From Blastopirellula marina DSM 3645 (GTDB lineage: Bacteria > Planctomycetota > Planctomycetia > Pirellulales > Pirellulaceae): a DNA stretch of 64,000 nt. The notes under the pieces are model-generated. The model did no database searches. It had not been told where the DNA came from and saw only the letters and a list, made by a program, of their open reading frames with translations. Both the position numbers and the translations under genes were made by a program. The stretch is from assembly GCF_000153105.1 (NCBI RefSeq), contig NZ_CH672376.1:1922855-1986854 (forward strand). Direction: 5' to 3'. Below, in pieces: positions 9,961-17,825 of the stretch (within the stretch, counting starts at the first letter, position 1; each line of letters opens with the position of its first letter).

Positions 9961-10236
9961 ATGCCCAATACCAAGAGCGCCAAGAAACGCCTCCGTCAAA
10001 ACGAAGTTCGCCGTGCCCGCAATAAGGCCGTCAAGTCGGCCCTGCGTAATCAGGTCCGCAAGGTCCGCACTGCGATCACCACCGGTGACGCCGCTGTCAT
10101 CGATACGGAAATGAAGGGCGCTGTGAAGCGTCTCGACAAAGCCGCCGCCGCTGGCATCATTCACGCCAACGCCGCCGCACGTCTGAAGTCGCGTCTCAAC
10201 GCCGCTTCCAAGGCTGCGAAAGCCGCCCAAGCCTAA
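9961..10236 (+). CDS. rpsT: 30S ribosomal protein S20
   Basis: A 91-residue basic protein. MPNTKSAKKRLRQNEVRRARNK is the classic S20 N-terminus, and the three-helix pattern continues to the Ala/Lys-rich end. S20 binds 16S rRNA early in 30S assembly. An ATCAGG sequence lies just before the ATG. A strong intrinsic terminator follows at 10302, so it is probably transcribed alone from a promoter near 9880-9906 (a TAAGAT box at 9901-9906). Confidence 0.97.
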   Translation: MPNTKSAKKRLRQNEVRRARNKAVKSALRNQVRKVRTAITTGDAAVIDTEMKGAVKRLDKAAAAGIIHANAAARLKSRLNAASKAAKAAQA

Positions 10237-10301
10237 TTTCCCGATCACAACGGATCTGTCCCCCCTTACGGTGAACGATCCACGGGAATATTGAATTATC
10301 G

Positions 10302-10335
10302 AACCGACCGTCTCTGTACGGTCGGTTTTGTTTTT
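10302..10335 (+). terminator. Intrinsic terminator of rpsT
   Basis: AACCGACCGT (10302-10311) pairs perfectly with ACGGTCGGTT (10318-10327) around a 6-nt loop. It is followed by TTGTTTTT, about 65 bp after the rpsT stop. Confidence 0.88.
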
Positions 10336-10404
10336 GCGGGCCACTGTTCGCGTCGTGATCTTCGCATGCGACGGTTACAACCCGCCTGCGGCTAATTCCG
10401 CCCT

Positions 10405-10452
10405 GCCATGTTCCTACCGCGTCTTTTTGGAAAGACGCTAGAAGAGCATGGC
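10405..10452. repeat. Imperfect palindrome with GCGTCTTT stem
   Basis: The core stem GCGTCTTT (10419-10426) and AAAGACGC (10431-10438) encloses a TTGG loop. Outer arms GCCATG (10405-10410) and CATGGC (10447-10452) extend it. No T-tract follows on either strand that would make it an ordinary terminator. Confidence 0.6.
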
Positions 10453-10473
10453 ATAAGAAAATCTGATCCATTC

Positions 10474-10505
10474 CACGAGCCTGTTTCCTCCGAAACAGGC
10501 TCGTG
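10474..10505. repeat. Perfect 14-bp palindromic hairpin between rpsT and the SDR gene
   Basis: CACGAGCCTGTTTC (10474-10487) and GAAACAGGCTCGTG (10492-10505) form a perfect 14-bp stem with a CTCC loop, 45 bp before the SDR start. There is no adjoining U-tract. It could be an interspersed palindromic element, an RNA-stabilising hairpin or a protein-binding site. Confidence 0.65.
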
Positions 10506-10550
10506 CTACAACCGGGGTACCTCATCACCCTTTCCCACAGAGGTCCCCTC

Positions 10551-11327
10551 GTGACGCTTTCTGCGCTATTTGATCTTTCGGGCCGGACCGCTCTGGTCAC
10601 CGGCGGCAGTAAAGGAATCGGCAAAGCGATCGCACGCGGCTTGGCGGAAGCCGGAGCCAGCGTCTGCATTACGGCTCGCCATCAGCAAGAGCTGGAGACC
10701 GCCGCGCAAGAAATCGGCGCCGGACTAGACGTTCGCGTCGCTTGGCGGATTTGCGATATGGCCGACCGCGCGGCGGTCGACGCGTTGGCCGATGGAGTCT
10801 TGGAAGAGTTTGGGCAAGTCGACATTCTGTTTAACAACGCCGGCACCAATCAGCCGCAGTTGCTGGTCGAGACGACCGACGAAAGCTGGGATCACGTTCT
10901 GGAGATTAACTTCACTAGTTGTATGCGGTTGGCTCGCAAACTAGCGCCGGGAATGATCGAGCGTCGTTGGGGGCGAATCATCCATCTTTCCAGCGTGTTG
11001 GCGGTCGTTTCCAATCCTGGCCGGGGCAACTATTCGGGAACGAAAGGGGCGCTCAGCGCTATGACCCGCGCCCATGCGCTGGAACTGGGGCCGCATGGAA
11101 TCACCGTCAATTGCCTGGCGCCGGGACCGATTGCGACCGATCTACCGATGAGCCTCCTGAACGACGAACAAAAGCAGCGATTCGCCGAACGGACGGCCGT
11201 TTTGCGGTGGGGTGAAACGAAAGATCTTGTTGGTCCTGCTTTGCTTTTGGCCAGTGATGCGGGAGCGTATATAACAGGAACAACGCTTCTAGTTGAAGGC
11301 GGCATGATCTGTCGCACGTTTGATTAA
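10551..11327 (+). CDS. Short-chain dehydrogenase/reductase (SDR) family oxidoreductase
   Basis: A 258-residue classical SDR. It has the TGGSKGIG dinucleotide-binding loop (residues 17-24), NNAG (95-98), catalytic Ser147/148, Tyr161 and Lys165 (YSGTK), and the PGPIATD segment. The C-terminal GTTLLVEGG is typical of the group holding gluconate 5-dehydrogenase, glucose dehydrogenase and FabG. The GTG at 10551 is preferred because AGAGG lies about 8 bp upstream and the family N-terminus begins there; an upstream extension would run into the palindrome at 10474-10505. The absence of an Asp after beta-strand 2 and the presence of TARHQQ suggest NADP(H). The substrate is not predictable. About 90 bp separates it from the STAS gene. 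Confidence 0.88.
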   Translation: MTLSALFDLSGRTALVTGGSKGIGKAIARGLAEAGASVCITARHQQELETAAQEIGAGLDVRVAWRICDMADRAAVDALADGVLEEFGQVDILFNNAGTNQPQLLVETTDESWDHVLEINFTSCMRLARKLAPGMIERRWGRIIHLSSVLAVVSNPGRGNYSGTKGALSAMTRAHALELGPHGITVNCLAPGPIATDLPMSLLNDEQKQRFAERTAVLRWGETKDLVGPALLLASDAGAYITGTTLLVEGGMICRTFD

Positions 11328-11419
11328 GAATCGGCGACTTCACCGGGATGTTCGCTCTCTCTTCATATGCAGCTGATATAAACAACCGTTTGGGCGCCGA
11401 TAGACAACAGGGCAAAGCT

Positions 11420-11779
11420 ATGGAACTGCATGTCGTTTCTCATGACGGAGACGTCGTACAGGTGGCCGTTTCCGGACGGGTTACTCAAGATGGTTCGACG
11501 CGCGAGACCGAACCGATCTCGGCTTTGATCGGTTTAGACGCCTACCAGAGAACGGTGTTGTTGAACATGCAGGAAGCCGACATCATCGATTCCAGCGGCG
11601 TTGGTTGGTTGCTCACGTGCCATAAGCGATTCAACGAGGCGAATGGCAAATTGATCATGTTCAACATGCCGCAAATTGTCGCCAATGTCTTTAAGCTGAT
11701 GCGGTTGGACAGTTTCTTTCACATTGTCGCCAACGGCGAAGCTGCAATGCGGATGGCCCAAGGAGAGAACCGTGACTGA
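11420..11779 (+). CDS. STAS-domain protein (anti-sigma-factor-antagonist-like)
   Basis: A 119-residue single-domain STAS protein of the SpoIIAA/RsbV type. The IIDSSGVGWLL motif (residues 55-64) matches the conserved DSSG loop. The first Ser (58) is at the position phosphorylated by anti-sigma kinases in SpoIIAA. No anti-sigma kinase or sigma factor is nearby. Instead the stop codon overlaps the start of a GspE-like ATPase by 8 bp, so the two are translationally coupled. This suggests the STAS protein works with, or switches, the ATPase (inference). The ATG at 11420 is chosen because upstream sequence does not resemble STAS proteins. Confidence 0.85.
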   Translation: MELHVVSHDGDVVQVAVSGRVTQDGSTRETEPISALIGLDAYQRTVLLNMQEADIIDSSGVGWLLTCHKRFNEANGKLIMFNMPQIVANVFKLMRLDSFFHIVANGEAAMRMAQGENRD

Positions 11780-13007
11780 GACGCTTGCCCCTGATTTCGT
11801 CAAAATTGATTTGACCACCATTGAGCCCGATATTGCGGTCAAGTTGCTGATCCACCAGGCGGCGCAGATGCAAGCGAGCGACTTGTTCGTACTGGCTTGC
11901 GACGGCGTCGTGCAGATCGCGGTTCGACAGTGGGGGCGAATGAAGAAAATCCGTGACGTTCCTGCCGACCAAGGTCGATCCTGGATCAGCTACCTCAAAG
12001 CGATGAGCAGCATGGACATCGCCGAGCGTCGCCGGCCTCAGGATGGTCGTTGGATCTTTGACGATCAAGGGCGCCAACTCGATTTGCGACTCAGCTTGTT
12101 GCCGACCTTATATGGCGAAGATTTAACGGTCCGATTGCTCGATCGAAACTCAAGCTTACTTTCGGTTGACCAACTCGGGCTGAATCGCCATGATCGCCAG
12201 GGGATCATGTCGATGATCCAAGCGAACGCCGGATTGATCTTGGTGACCGGACCCACCGGCACCGGCAAGACGACCACGCTTTACGCTTGTCTTCAATTCT
12301 TGAATGACGGCAAACGCAAAATCAACACGCTGGAAGATCCCGTCGAGTTTTCGCTCGCCGGCATCCGGCAGTCGCAGGTCCATCCGAAGATCGGTCTCGA
12401 TTTTTCGGAGTTGTTGCGCAGCGTCATTCGTCAGCAGCCAGACGTGATCATGATCGGCGAGATTCGTGATCCAGAAACGGCGGCGACGGCAGTTCGCGCC
12501 GCGAATAGCGGTCACTTGGTGCTCGCGACGTTGCATGCTCCGGTCGCTGCCGCGGCAGTGCAAAGCATGTTGTCGCTTGACGTAAATCCCCACTTCTTAG
12601 CGAGCGGCCTACGCGGCGTGTTGTCGCAGCGGTTGGTGCGAGTTCTGGATGAGAAAACGCGGATTCCGTATGAACTGGGCCCCGGCGGCGCCGCGGCGAC
12701 CTTTGGCGATGTGCAGGAGTTAATCGAGCCCGGCGATGGCGAGGTCTTTTATGGACCGGATCCCTCTGCTCCGAACGAAGGCTACTCGGGCCGGACCGCG
12801 ATTTTTGAGTTGATGGAAGTGACCGGCGATATTCGCCGGGCGATTTCGGACAAGTTGCCGGCCCATGAGTTGGAGTCGATCGCGATTCGCCATGGGATGC
12901 TCGACTTCCGTCGCGCCGCGTTGATGAAGGTCGCCCAAGGGGTGACCAGCATGGAAGAAGTCTTCAAAAACGTGCCGACCGAGTATTTGGGACTGGAAGA
13001 CGCATAG
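11772..13007 (+). CDS. GspE/PilB-family secretion ATPase lacking the tetracysteine motif
   Basis: A 411-residue hexameric P-loop ATPase of the type II secretion/type IV pilus family. It has Walker A GPTGTGKTTT (about 160-169), an Asp box (LEDPVEF), Walker B IGEIRDPETA (about 227-236) and a His box (LATLHAP). A GYSGRTAIFELMEV segment is typical of GspE. Family members are usually 500-570 residues. This one lacks the N1 domain that docks onto GspL/PilC-type partners. The four-cysteine zinc module normally sitting between QRLVR and GYxGR is absent: that stretch is present but contains no Cys. The GTG start has AGGAG 6 bp upstream inside the STAS gene. No pilin, prepilin peptidase or PilC homologue is adjacent. 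It may power a non-standard machine or regulate one. Confidence 0.87.
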   Translation: MTETLAPDFVKIDLTTIEPDIAVKLLIHQAAQMQASDLFVLACDGVVQIAVRQWGRMKKIRDVPADQGRSWISYLKAMSSMDIAERRRPQDGRWIFDDQGRQLDLRLSLLPTLYGEDLTVRLLDRNSSLLSVDQLGLNRHDRQGIMSMIQANAGLILVTGPTGTGKTTTLYACLQFLNDGKRKINTLEDPVEFSLAGIRQSQVHPKIGLDFSELLRSVIRQQPDVIMIGEIRDPETAATAVRAANSGHLVLATLHAPVAAAAVQSMLSLDVNPHFLASGLRGVLSQRLVRVLDEKTRIPYELGPGGAAATFGDVQELIEPGDGEVFYGPDPSAPNEGYSGRTAIFELMEVTGDIRRAISDKLPAHELESIAIRHGMLDFRRAALMKVAQGVTSMEEVFKNVPTEYLGLEDA

Positions 13008-13039
13008 CAAACGGTCTGCGTCGACCGCGACGCCGCGGC

Positions 13040-14065
13040 TCAATAGCCCGAAATGAAACGATCGGTCCGTTGACGCATGCGTCCTTCCGCTTCTCGAAAA
13101 TCGGCCGCCGCTGCCTGCACTGGTTGCGGCAACCGGTAAATGTCATCGGCGGGCCAGCGCGTCAAATCGCTCGGATCCAGCTTGGGACCGCTGGAGGTTC
13201 GCCCATGGCGAACGAGCGAAACCAGTTGATCGACCGGCGAGTTACGGGTCACCTTCTCAATCGCGTCTCGATACTGATAGGTGACGGCGCGTAATGCACG
13301 TTCGCTGGCGACATAGTTCTCGGCGGCGCGTTTCGCCGTGGCGTCGATGTCCAGGTACAGCGCGACGCGAAACGCCTGACGAGCGTACGAGCGGCGATTG
13401 TCGAGCGGCGATAGCGTCGATGATTCTTCTCCCAGCGCATCGCAGTGGACGCTTGCGAGTCCCCGACTCCAGTCACGCGGAGCGCGGAAGATGCAGGTAT
13501 ATTCTTTGGCGCCTTCCAGCGTCGTTTGCCGCGCCGGCTTCAGTTTGAAGTAAACGCCGGCGCCGCGATGAATGGTTCCGCTGGCCGCGATCAGTTCGAC
13601 CGGCGAACGAAGTTCGTACTTGGTCGTCGTCGAATTTTTGCGACTTGCCCCGCCGCTGATATTGCCGCTGACGACGCCGTCGTACTTGCCGTTCAGATTG
13701 GCTCCGAGAGTCGCGTCGGTCTCTTTCTTTTGTTCGATTTGCATACCGCCGGTTAGCGTATTCTCCAGCGTCGTGCGCGGAGAATAATCAACGATCGTTA
13801 TCCGCGGATCGCTGCTTTCGATCCGAATGACGAACTGCAGCAAGTCGTTCTCGGCCTCATAGGCGACCAGCGACGAGACGACAAATTTCGCTTCAATTAA
13901 CCTTTCGTCCCCGACATAATCATCCGGAGTGACGTCGCGGCAGGGGATGCGATAGCCGACGTCAAAATTGACCGGAGCCGCCGTCGCTTGCGCTGCTGAA
14001 GATAGCGTCGCCAGCGTAAAGAGTAAGCCGAACGAGATCGAGCGGAACGAAAAATTCGCCAACAT
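13040..14065 (-). CDS. Exported protein of unknown function
   Basis: A 341-residue protein. Residues 1-29 form a Sec signal peptide with AAQATA-type cleavage. The mature part shows predicted beta-rich stretches (VIRIESSDPRITIVDYSP), a Gly/Asn/Lys segment near residue 125, and a helical, Arg-rich C-terminus (FREAEGRMRQRTDRF). I do not recognise a family. The C-terminal helices ALRAVTYQYRDAIEK and AAAADFREAEGRM could form a short coiled coil. It converges with the ATPase (32 bp between stops) and is likely monocistronic. Probably periplasmic or surface-located. Confidence 0.75.
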   Translation of the reverse strand: MLANFSFRSISFGLLFTLATLSSAAQATAAPVNFDVGYRIPCRDVTPDDYVGDERLIEAKFVVSSLVAYEAENDLLQFVIRIESSDPRITIVDYSPRTTLENTLTGGMQIEQKKETDATLGANLNGKYDGVVSGNISGGASRKNSTTTKYELRSPVELIAASGTIHRGAGVYFKLKPARQTTLEGAKEYTCIFRAPRDWSRGLASVHCDALGEESSTLSPLDNRRSYARQAFRVALYLDIDATAKRAAENYVASERALRAVTYQYRDAIEKVTRNSPVDQLVSLVRHGRTSSGPKLDPSDLTRWPADDIYRLPQPVQAAAADFREAEGRMRQRTDRFISGY

Positions 14066-14287
14066 CCTTGCCTCCTGCGGAAAGCGATTTGCTACCGTGC
14101 GTAGGGCGGATTGCTTGGCTGCGATTCCCTGCAGCGGGCGGCTGACCTTCAGCCGCGGACCTGGTTCACCTCATCATTGAGAGTCAAAGCATCACCGAGT
14201 GATTCCGGTTGCTATGGTAAGCGACATCGGTTCGGCGGCAATGGACGATCGTGCGGATCACGTAAGTCGCCGCAAAAGATATGGTTG

Positions 14288-15022
14288 CTAGCCGATGGAA
14301 ACCTGGTCAAACGATTCGATCCCGGGATGTCCATTCCCGTTTTCGACCGGCGCATTGCCGACGCGATAGCATAGTCCGGTCTGCATCCCGGCTTCACGAG
14401 CCGCGTCAAGCTCGGCGACGATGTCGCTAAGAAAGAGAATCTCGCTAGCGTCGCAACCATAGTCGCTGGCGATGACGCGATAGCTGGCCGCTTCTTTCTT
14501 GGGGCCGGTCGTCGTGTCGTAGTGACCACGAAACGACGCTAGTAGATCGCCGTGATTGGTGTGCCCGAAAAACATCTTCTGGGCGGCGACGCTGCCGGAA
14601 GAATAAATCCGCACATCTTTGCCCGCTTCGTTCCAGCGAACCAGGGCAGGGGGGACGTCGTCAAAGACCGCGGCGACCAGTTCGCCCGAGTCGAAGCCGG
14701 ACTTCCAGATCAAACCTTGCAGTTGCTTGAGCCCGGTCGCTTTGATGTCGTTATCCATCAGACGCGTTATTTCGGCGCTGACGCGCTGTTGCTTGGCCTG
14801 TTCGGTCGCGTCGTCTTGCGTCCACGCGGCAAAGGTGTCGGCGCCTGCATCTTGGGCGATGTAGCGCAGCACCGGTTCCAGTGCAGGCGTTTTCCAGGCC
14901 GCCTGCAAATAGGCGTCAAGTTCGCGCCGCACAAACGGAAACATCACGTCGTAGACGAAGGCGACGCTGGCGGTCGTACCCTCGATATCCAACAGCAAAC
15001 CGCGTCCCGAAAACTTGATCAC
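14288..15022 (-). CDS. mtnC: Enolase-phosphatase E1 (methionine salvage)
   Basis: A HAD-superfamily enzyme of 244 residues that enolises and dephosphorylates 2,3-diketo-5-methylthiopentyl-1-phosphate to the acireductone. The LLLDIEGTTASVAFVYDVMFP opening holds the HAD nucleophile region with the DIEGTT signature of MtnC. IYSSGSVAAQKMFF is motif II, and LFLSDIVAELDAA is motif III/IV. The GTG start (15020-15022) overlaps the mtnD stop as GTGA, indicating coupled translation as the last gene of the mtnB-mtnD-mtnC operon. Confidence 0.94.
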   Translation of the reverse strand: MIKFSGRGLLLDIEGTTASVAFVYDVMFPFVRRELDAYLQAAWKTPALEPVLRYIAQDAGADTFAAWTQDDATEQAKQQRVSAEITRLMDNDIKATGLKQLQGLIWKSGFDSGELVAAVFDDVPPALVRWNEAGKDVRIYSSGSVAAQKMFFGHTNHGDLLASFRGHYDTTTGPKKEAASYRVIASDYGCDASEILFLSDIVAELDAAREAGMQTGLCYRVGNAPVENGNGHPGIESFDQVSIG

Positions 15023-15600
15023 GGTTTCACCACCGGATCCAGGTCATCGGCCTTGGCGATGTAGTCGGGGCCCCAGCAGAGCGGCGAGTAGTTCTCGTGC
15101 ACTCCTTGTTCCATGTAATGGGGCGTCCAGCCGCTTGCGTCTTCAAACAGCCGGATGCAGCGGATCGTCTGCTCGTCGCAGAGGGTGAACCAATGCTTCA
15201 TGTTGGCCGGAACGTTGATCAGGTCGCCTGATTCGACCAACACCGAGAAGACCGGTCCGGTGGGCGGATGAATGTGAAAGACCCCTTGGCCTTTGACCGT
15301 GAAGCGAACTTCGTCTTCGCTGTGCGTATGTTCTTTGTCGAACTTGGCCAACAGCACGTCCAGATTGGGCGTCTCGGGATTGACGTTGATCACGTCGGCC
15401 GTGACGTAGCCTCCCTTAGCTTTCAGGCGTTCAATTTCCGGCGCATAGGCGGTCAGGATTTCTTCGTTGGTTGCATCAACGCCGATCCGTCCTTCGACTT
15501 CCCACTTTTCGTACCAGATGCCGTACGGCGCTAGGTATTCGCGAATCGCGTCGGTCTCTTGGATGCGACGGTTCTCGTCGTGGATGGTTATGCTCGCCAT
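15019..15600 (-). CDS. mtnD: Acireductone dioxygenase
   Basis: A cupin-fold metalloenzyme of 193 residues that oxidises the acireductone made by MtnC. With Fe it yields the methionine precursor 4-methylthio-2-oxobutyrate. The metal ligands are visible as the HTHSEDEVRF motif (two His and one Glu) and a later His in ANMKHWF. The GIWYEKWEV N-terminal segment is typical. It is the middle gene of the operon: 39 bp follow mtnB and 4 bp overlap mtnC. Confidence 0.95.
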   Translation of the reverse strand: MASITIHDENRRIQETDAIREYLAPYGIWYEKWEVEGRIGVDATNEEILTAYAPEIERLKAKGGYVTADVINVNPETPNLDVLLAKFDKEHTHSEDEVRFTVKGQGVFHIHPPTGPVFSVLVESGDLINVPANMKHWFTLCDEQTIRCIRLFEDASGWTPHYMEQGVHENYSPLCWGPDYIAKADDLDPVVKP

Positions 15601-15639
15601 GGGGAGATCTCTCCGAATATCGCTGCAAAGTTGAACAGG

Positions 15640-16365
15640 TTAAACGGCCGAAGCGGCGCTGCGAAGTTCGCCGCACAGCAGCATGCGACGGACCAGGGTT
15701 TCAAACAGAAACTCGTATATCTCGATGTGACGTCGGGCCTCGGCGACGTTGGCGCCCCAAGTATAAAGCCCGTGCCGACGAATCAAATAGCCATGAATCG
15801 GCGGTTGCGATTGGTCGCTGAGTCGAGCGGCGACTTGCTCGGCCAAAACAGGAATGTCTTGCGTGTTGTCGAAGACCGGAACCCATTCGGTATGCTCGTG
15901 CGTTTTGACGCCGGAGAGACCTTTGAGCATCTCGTAGCCTTCGATCGCAAATCCCCCTTCGTCGAAAAAGTAGTCCGACAGCAAGGTTCCCCAAATTGAA
16001 TGCGTATGCAAGATCGAGCCCACGCCGGGCTGGCCGGCGGCGACGACGTGCAACAACGTTTCGGCCGACGACTTCGGCTGATCGGAGGTCGCGGCGCCTT
16101 CGATATCGACCTGCTGTCCCTGATCGTTAACGCGGACAAAGTCGGCGCGCGTCAGGCGCCCCTTGTCCATGCCGCTGGCGGTCAGCAACAGTTGCAGCGG
16201 ATCGTGCTTGAGCACGACGCTGTAGTTGCTGCTGGTTCCGACCGACCAACCGCGTTGAAAGAAGTACGTGCCGGTTTCGCGAAGCGCATCGATTTCCGCT
16301 TCTTTGCCGGCCAAGGCGGAATGGGGCAAACCATGCGGAGCGCCGCCAAGCGAGACGTTTTCCAT
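15640..16365 (-). CDS. mtnB: Methylthioribulose-1-phosphate dehydratase
   Basis: A class II aldolase/adducin-fold dehydratase of 241 residues acting on 5-methylthioribulose 1-phosphate, two steps before acireductone. Features are GWSVGTSSNYSV (phosphate loop), LLTASGMDKG, the catalytic Zn pair in ILHTHSIWGT, and the downstream His in IRRHGLYTWG. It is the first of three consecutive mtn genes. The MtnA, MtnK and MtnP functions needed for the complete salvage route are not in the window. miaE lies 77 bp upstream on the same strand and may share a transcript. Confidence 0.94.
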   Translation of the reverse strand: MENVSLGGAPHGLPHSALAGKEAEIDALRETGTYFFQRGWSVGTSSNYSVVLKHDPLQLLLTASGMDKGRLTRADFVRVNDQGQQVDIEGAATSDQPKSSAETLLHVVAAGQPGVGSILHTHSIWGTLLSDYFFDEGGFAIEGYEMLKGLSGVKTHEHTEWVPVFDNTQDIPVLAEQVAARLSDQSQPPIHGYLIRRHGLYTWGANVAEARRHIEIYEFLFETLVRRMLLCGELRSAASAV

Positions 16366-16442
16366 AAATCTTTGTCACAGGTTCTGGGGTGCGTAAAACG
16401 CCAGTCTAACACGATTTACGGTGACGGCAACCGAGCGAAACT

Positions 16443-17030
16443 CTAGCTGTGCATCCGGGGATTCTCGTCCCCCACCGCGATAATCTCTGCTTCCATCGCG
16501 GCCAGTTCTTCGAGACGACGCATCACGGTCGCATCATCCGCATATTGTTTGGCCAGGCGAACATAGGCTGAATGGTGTCGCGCTTCGGACTCGAACAACT
16601 GATCGTAAAAGTTGGCCAGACGCTGGTCTTCCAATCGTTCCCGTAAAATGCCAAACCGTTCGCAGCTGCGGGCCTCGATCAGGCCGGCGACCAGCAAGCG
16701 GTCGACCGCACGCTCGGGCTCGCTCTTGCGAACCAGCGCGTGCAATTGCTCTCCATATTTGCTCGGCTTGATCCGGCAAAAGCGGACTCCCCGCTCGTGG
16801 AGCAACTCTAGCACCAGGTGAAAGTGCTCCAGCTCTTCGTTGACGATCTCGGTCATCGCGCGGCAAAGATCTTCGTTCTCGACATAGGCGAAGATCATGT
16901 TCATCGCAACGCCGGCCGCCTTTTTCTCGCAGTGGGCGTGATCGATCAGGAGAAGATCGAGATTTTCAGTGACCTGAGTCAGCCAACGCTCGGAGCTTGT
17001 CGATTGAAGATGCAACACGGGGCAGTTCAC
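16443..17030 (-). CDS. miaE: tRNA-(ms2io6A)-hydroxylase
   Basis: A ferritin-like diiron monooxygenase of 195 residues that hydroxylates the isopentenyl group of ms2i6A at tRNA position 37. Ligand helices are visible: the first carries DHAHCEKKAA, the second EELEHFHLV, the third LIEARSCERF, the fourth ESEARHHSAYV. Together these give the Glu/ExxH pairs of the four-helix bundle. The start at 17030 is supported by the family N-terminus. It lies directly upstream of the methionine-salvage genes on the same strand, a context linking methylthio chemistry on tRNA and free metabolites (inference). The terminator at 17105 isolates it from the gene upstream. Confidence 0.9.
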   Translation of the reverse strand: MNCPVLHLQSTSSERWLTQVTENLDLLLIDHAHCEKKAAGVAMNMIFAYVENEDLCRAMTEIVNEELEHFHLVLELLHERGVRFCRIKPSKYGEQLHALVRKSEPERAVDRLLVAGLIEARSCERFGILRERLEDQRLANFYDQLFESEARHHSAYVRLAKQYADDATVMRRLEELAAMEAEIIAVGDENPRMHS

Positions 17031-17104
17031 GCCGATTGGCCAAAAGGGAAAACCGCCAATGTAGGCGCGCTCTGCGGTTGGCTCAAGGTGATGAGCGCAC
17101 GAAA

Positions 17105-17133
17105 AACGCCTTGACCAGCGGTCAAGGCGTTTC
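17105..17133 (-). terminator. Intrinsic terminator downstream of the His/Gly/Tyr-rich exported protein gene
   Basis: AAACGCCTTGACC (17105-17117) and GGTCAAGGCGTTT (17121-17133) make a 13-bp perfect stem with a 3-nt loop. On the minus strand the stem is followed by a T-run, 24 bp beyond the stop of the gene at 17157-17486. Confidence 0.85.
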
Positions 17134-17156
17134 GCATTTTATTTCACGAAGTTGGC

Positions 17157-17486
17157 TTAGAAGCCGACGCCGATCGAGAAGTTGCGGCCGTTCAGGTAGA
17201 CTCCGCCGCCGCCATAACCACCCCGGTAGTAACTACGGCCATAGTAGCTGGGATATGGCGAGTAGGCCCGCGTGTAAACGCGCGGAGCTGCGTACGCCGG
17301 GTAGCGGTGTCCGCCGACGTGATAATCGACGTGACCCCGATGATAGTCGTAGTGGCCAGGGGCGCCGTAATGGCCATGTCCGTGTCCGCCGCCATGATAG
17401 TGGGGGCCACGAGCCATTGCGGACGAAGCGCCCAACGACAAACCAACGGCGGCCGTAACTGCGAGTGCGAGTAGGATGCGTCTCAT
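17157..17486 (-). CDS. Small His/Gly/Tyr-rich exported protein
   Basis: A 109-residue protein starting at the ATG at 17484-17486, which has GGAG about 8 bp upstream. Residues 1-25 form a signal peptide ending SSAMA. The mature protein is low-complexity: HYHGGGHGHGH followed by HxDYH and then YxSYYGRSYY/GGYGGGG runs. His clusters could bind metals, and Tyr/Gly repeats are common in cell-wall or matrix proteins (both inferences). It is probably monocistronic with its own terminator. Confidence 0.75.
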   Translation of the reverse strand: MRRILLALAVTAAVGLSLGASSAMARGPHYHGGGHGHGHYGAPGHYDYHRGHVDYHVGGHRYPAYAAPRVYTRAYSPYPSYYGRSYYRGGYGGGGVYLNGRNFSIGVGF

Positions 17487-17825
17487 TTTCTCATCTCCGA
17501 CTTGGGGGGAAGCGGCGAGCTTCTTTCGCGTAACTACGCGGGATCGCTCGCTTTGGTTTTGTGTCTCAATCAGCATCGTTTTCTGTTGGTTGCCGGCCGA
17601 TGCTGTTGAGTGACATTAGTGCAAGCAGCGTGCCAGAATTGTGGTGGCTCACTGCAAGTCCCCAATTGGTAATGATTTACGGAGATTGGGATTGTGGCGA
17701 GAATAGAAACGCTGGCGACATGTTGTCGAGTTGATAACGCAATTCTCAAAATGAGCCACTGAGAAACTTGCGTTTTGCTTGACCGTCAGTCAGCCCGACT
17801 CCTTTCGCTTCGCCCAATCTGGGGC

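Noticed and set aside
13445-13756. Plus-strand frame inside the exported protein gene
   Set aside because: It lies opposite a gene with a clear signal peptide and its composition is that of a mirror frame.
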